Below, in pieces: positions 6,201-6,732 of a stretch of DNA of 6,732 bases. How positions within the stretch are numbered: position 1 is the first letter of the stretch; each line of letters begins with the position of its first letter. The DNA is from an uncultured bacterium. Lineage in GTDB: Bacteria; Planctomycetota; Phycisphaerae; Phycisphaerales; SM1A02. Below the pieces are notes generated by a model. It was not told the DNA's origin. It saw nothing but the letters and a program-made list of their open reading frames with translations, and did no database searches. The stretch is taken from assembly GCA_903861235.1 (NCBI GenBank), contig CAIOTP010000309.1, positions 1 through 6,732 on the forward strand, read 5' to 3'. Both the position numbers and the translations under genes were made by a program.

Positions 6201-6732
6201 GGCAGCTCCACGACCCACGCCTGGCCTTCGCGGTCGCGCCGCAGCGTGAAGTCCGGCACGGTCGCCTCCAGCTCGAATCCGGCGTGGAGCATGGCCTCGC
6301 GGAACCAGGGTTCCGCGTCCTCCATGCTGGCCGGCGGCGGCGTCTGTCGGAAGTCCAGGGAGAGCGAGAGCGTGGCCGGCAGGGGCACGGCCACCTCGCG
6401 AGGATCCGAGAGGAACGGTCCCATCCGCTCCGTCGGCACCACCGAGAGCAGGCGTCCGGCGAAGTCCTTCAGCGTGAGACGGTTGTCCTGGAAGAGCACG
6501 GTGCCGCGATCCACGGCCATGCGAGGCAGGCCCGCGGCGTCCTCGATGCGTCCCTCGCGGAACCGCCACCAGTCCTGGCCGAGGCCGAAGTCGCTCAGGT
6601 TGAGGGCCGCGTCCCTCAGGTTGAAGCTGGCCTCACGAACGGGGCTCTGAGGATCACCCCGGATGCGGAGCTCGGTGACCGAGCCCTTCACCCCCAGGCG
6701 GTCCCAGCTCTGGCCGTAGACCAGCGGCAGCA
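3221..6732 (-). CDS. Large AsmA-like envelope protein, C-terminal ~1169 residues (N-terminus beyond the right window edge)
   Basis: A very large, mostly beta protein resembling the AsmA/YhdP/TamB group, whose members are anchored by an N-terminal membrane helix, extend across the periplasm and are implicated in phospholipid delivery to the outer membrane. The frame has no stop up to the right edge: about 13 codons (ending GQSWDRLG) precede the GTG at 6689-6691. The true start and any membrane anchor are therefore outside the window, and the GTG is an internal valine. Counting from that GTG as residue 1, the clearest family feature is residues 1014-1130. There, GELPLTLRMLQASQLMLPLA leads into strands containing LRFDRFDLTCPTLKLLGTGSLDL and a FFVIDVSGPASDPSVRL ending, as in AsmA-like C-terminal domains. 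Elsewhere short beta modules recur, including FPYP modules near 219 and 358 and GGR...DRW modules near 540-577 and 947-983. The Pro-rich tail ends in an ATGA overlap with the LOG-family gene. AsmA-like is confident; the exact subfamily is not. Confidence 0.8.
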   Translation of the reverse strand, partial: LPLVYGQSWDRLGVKGSVTELRIRGDPQSPVREASFNLRDAALNLSDFGLGQDWWRFREGRIEDAAGLPRMAVDRGTVLFQDNRLTLKDFAGRLLSVVPTERMGPFLSDPREVAVPLPATLSLSLDFRQTPPPASMEDAEPWFREAMLHAGFELEATVPDFTLRRDREGQAWVVELPRVVVNILDNFRVRQGSLAIQARASRPPSTIGGPVPEPSVSGSLRIREGEGEYVNFPYPLTGVDAQIEFENDKVFVRQLKAVGSSGCGMLITGTVDGAEDDAGVDLQVQTATPAPIDEALQNAFQPGPRRIFELLFARSMRDRLVQAGLLPEQGTRLGGTCRFDIRVHRKRGGGDIVETTGTISVQDAKVLCTRFPYPIDVHEGLIELEDESIVLPKGRWRFTTAGGGEGTIHGEVGIPRADHGREALPRLQVVVAHDRINPLLLAALPLDSWNPSDEQAQDWPGRRRSEIARAMQALGMTGELAVSGGIGSGADGDTTLDLDVFLTDGAFTPRDGPDRLLESSGLPWPAGFDMDRVTARARVTERLAWLQSLKGRVGEGRVEAEGGADMRRRDRWLRARLDDVPLGVWLPKMLPDAFEDSATEAWERCRVRGVFDADIVVAQPLDGPETRRATFTTPGIDLEADGQPCRIELRCGHLVIDGPSLELVDVEIDAMQAGRPVAAIRGDGLIALGPAGRQDLVAEWRIDALDSPLLPTIMRAGGVSAVAEVCERWNPTGSAAGRVHLGHAAEDRMRADWGVEIEGPTDVFGDPGGVPTHLALAEGAELRLSPGRVEIHDPLGSRRFPLQGRVSCGTFRLGGALSIGPGSVRVEDMPLRFDLSPLHPSIAGILPDGLAEGLRNIDLTAESSSAVDLKLLGWSPEEPAVGLRGTIRLDDGAMDAGVLLESIHADFGVIARPTLDPPVRIALGLGQGSFLVRGRLIERVDGSLQVGPGGSPTHVERLAGSLYGGRILCDALIDPSEDRWSVQVAFDGADLAGLVRGGDAAAGIGATGSVRGSIAMEGGFSSSGPATGVGRVEATQARMGELPLTLRMLQASQLMLPLADSLDTADVRFHLRGPDLRFDRFDLTCPTLKLLGTGSLDLRTWDVAMRFRNRGTVPLISDLFGAAADQFFVIDVSGPASDPSVRLTPLPPLGEDPSARTPPSPEVAARETP
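3230..3236 (-). promoter_or_regulatory. Purine-rich ribosome binding site of the LOG-family gene
   Basis: GAGAGAG on the coding strand, 5 bases from the ATG at 3222-3224, inside the 3' end of the AsmA-like gene. It is a weak-to-moderate Shine-Dalgarno match, so this gene may initiate both by coupling and de novo. Confidence 0.4.
5492..5635 (-). repeat. Degenerate internal protein module, copy B (FPYP module) in the AsmA-like gene
   Basis: Residues 353-400 on the same numbering. They carry FPYPIDVHEGLIELEDES, a strand, a glycine-rich turn (AGGGEG) and a closing IHGEVG. It aligns with copy A without large gaps from FPYP to the closing glycine. Confidence 0.5.
5912..6052 (-). repeat. Degenerate internal protein module, copy A (FPYP module) in the AsmA-like gene
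   Basis: Residues 214-260, counted from the internal GTG at 6691. They carry FPYPLTGVDAQIEFEND, then a strand, a glycine-rich turn (GSSGCG) and a closing ITGTVDG. Copy B has the same order of elements. This is a protein-level similarity with diverged DNA, typical of stacked beta modules in AsmA-like proteins. Confidence 0.5.

Noticed and set aside
3543..6569. Minus-strand open frame of about 1008 codons
   Set aside because: It is a shifted-frame shadow of the AsmA-like gene, extremely Arg/Gly/His-rich with no domain signal.
6689..6691. GTG as the start codon of the AsmA-like gene
   Set aside because: The frame stays open to the right edge with plausible residues before it (ending GQSWDRLG), no Shine-Dalgarno core is visible, and a membrane anchor typical of the family is still missing.

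Overview
The window is about 70% GC and is coding almost end to end on the minus strand, so transcription runs right to left. In transcription order it holds: the 3' part of a very large AsmA-like envelope protein gene (enters from the right edge), a LOG/TIGR00730-family nucleotide hydrolase gene, a small gene for an unrecognised lipoprotein, a phosphatidylserine synthase gene (pssA), and the 5' part of a tryptophan synthase beta chain gene (trpB, leaves at the left edge). I see no RNA genes, mobile elements, CRISPR arrays or convincing promoters or terminators. No gene-free stretch is longer than 31 bases.

The first four genes are joined by three successive 4-base start/stop overlaps (ATGA at 3221-3224, GTGA at 2127-2130, ATGA at 1291-1294). 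They are almost certainly one translationally coupled transcription unit. trpB follows after 31 bases with its own Shine-Dalgarno sequence and no visible terminator, so it is probably co-transcribed. The promoter must lie beyond the right edge.

The gene content points to a high-GC bacterium with an outer membrane: a giant AsmA-like protein of the kind that bridges the periplasm, a lipobox lipoprotein and a PssA of the CDP-alcohol phosphatidyltransferase family. The style of the AsmA-like and lipoprotein sequences resembles Planctomycetota of the Phycisphaerae type. That placement is an impression from sequence style, not a demonstrated assignment.

Functionally, PssA makes phosphatidylserine at the inner membrane, and AsmA/YhdP/TamB-type proteins are implicated in moving phospholipid to the outer membrane. 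The tight linkage therefore suggests an envelope phospholipid unit, with the lipoprotein as a possible partner of unknown role. The LOG-family enzyme (nucleotide metabolism) and trpB (tryptophan synthesis) have no obvious envelope role. The region is mostly ordinary housekeeping sequence. The points worth following up are the coupled four-gene arrangement, the unknown lipoprotein, and a run of eight C residues just before the lipoprotein stop codon.
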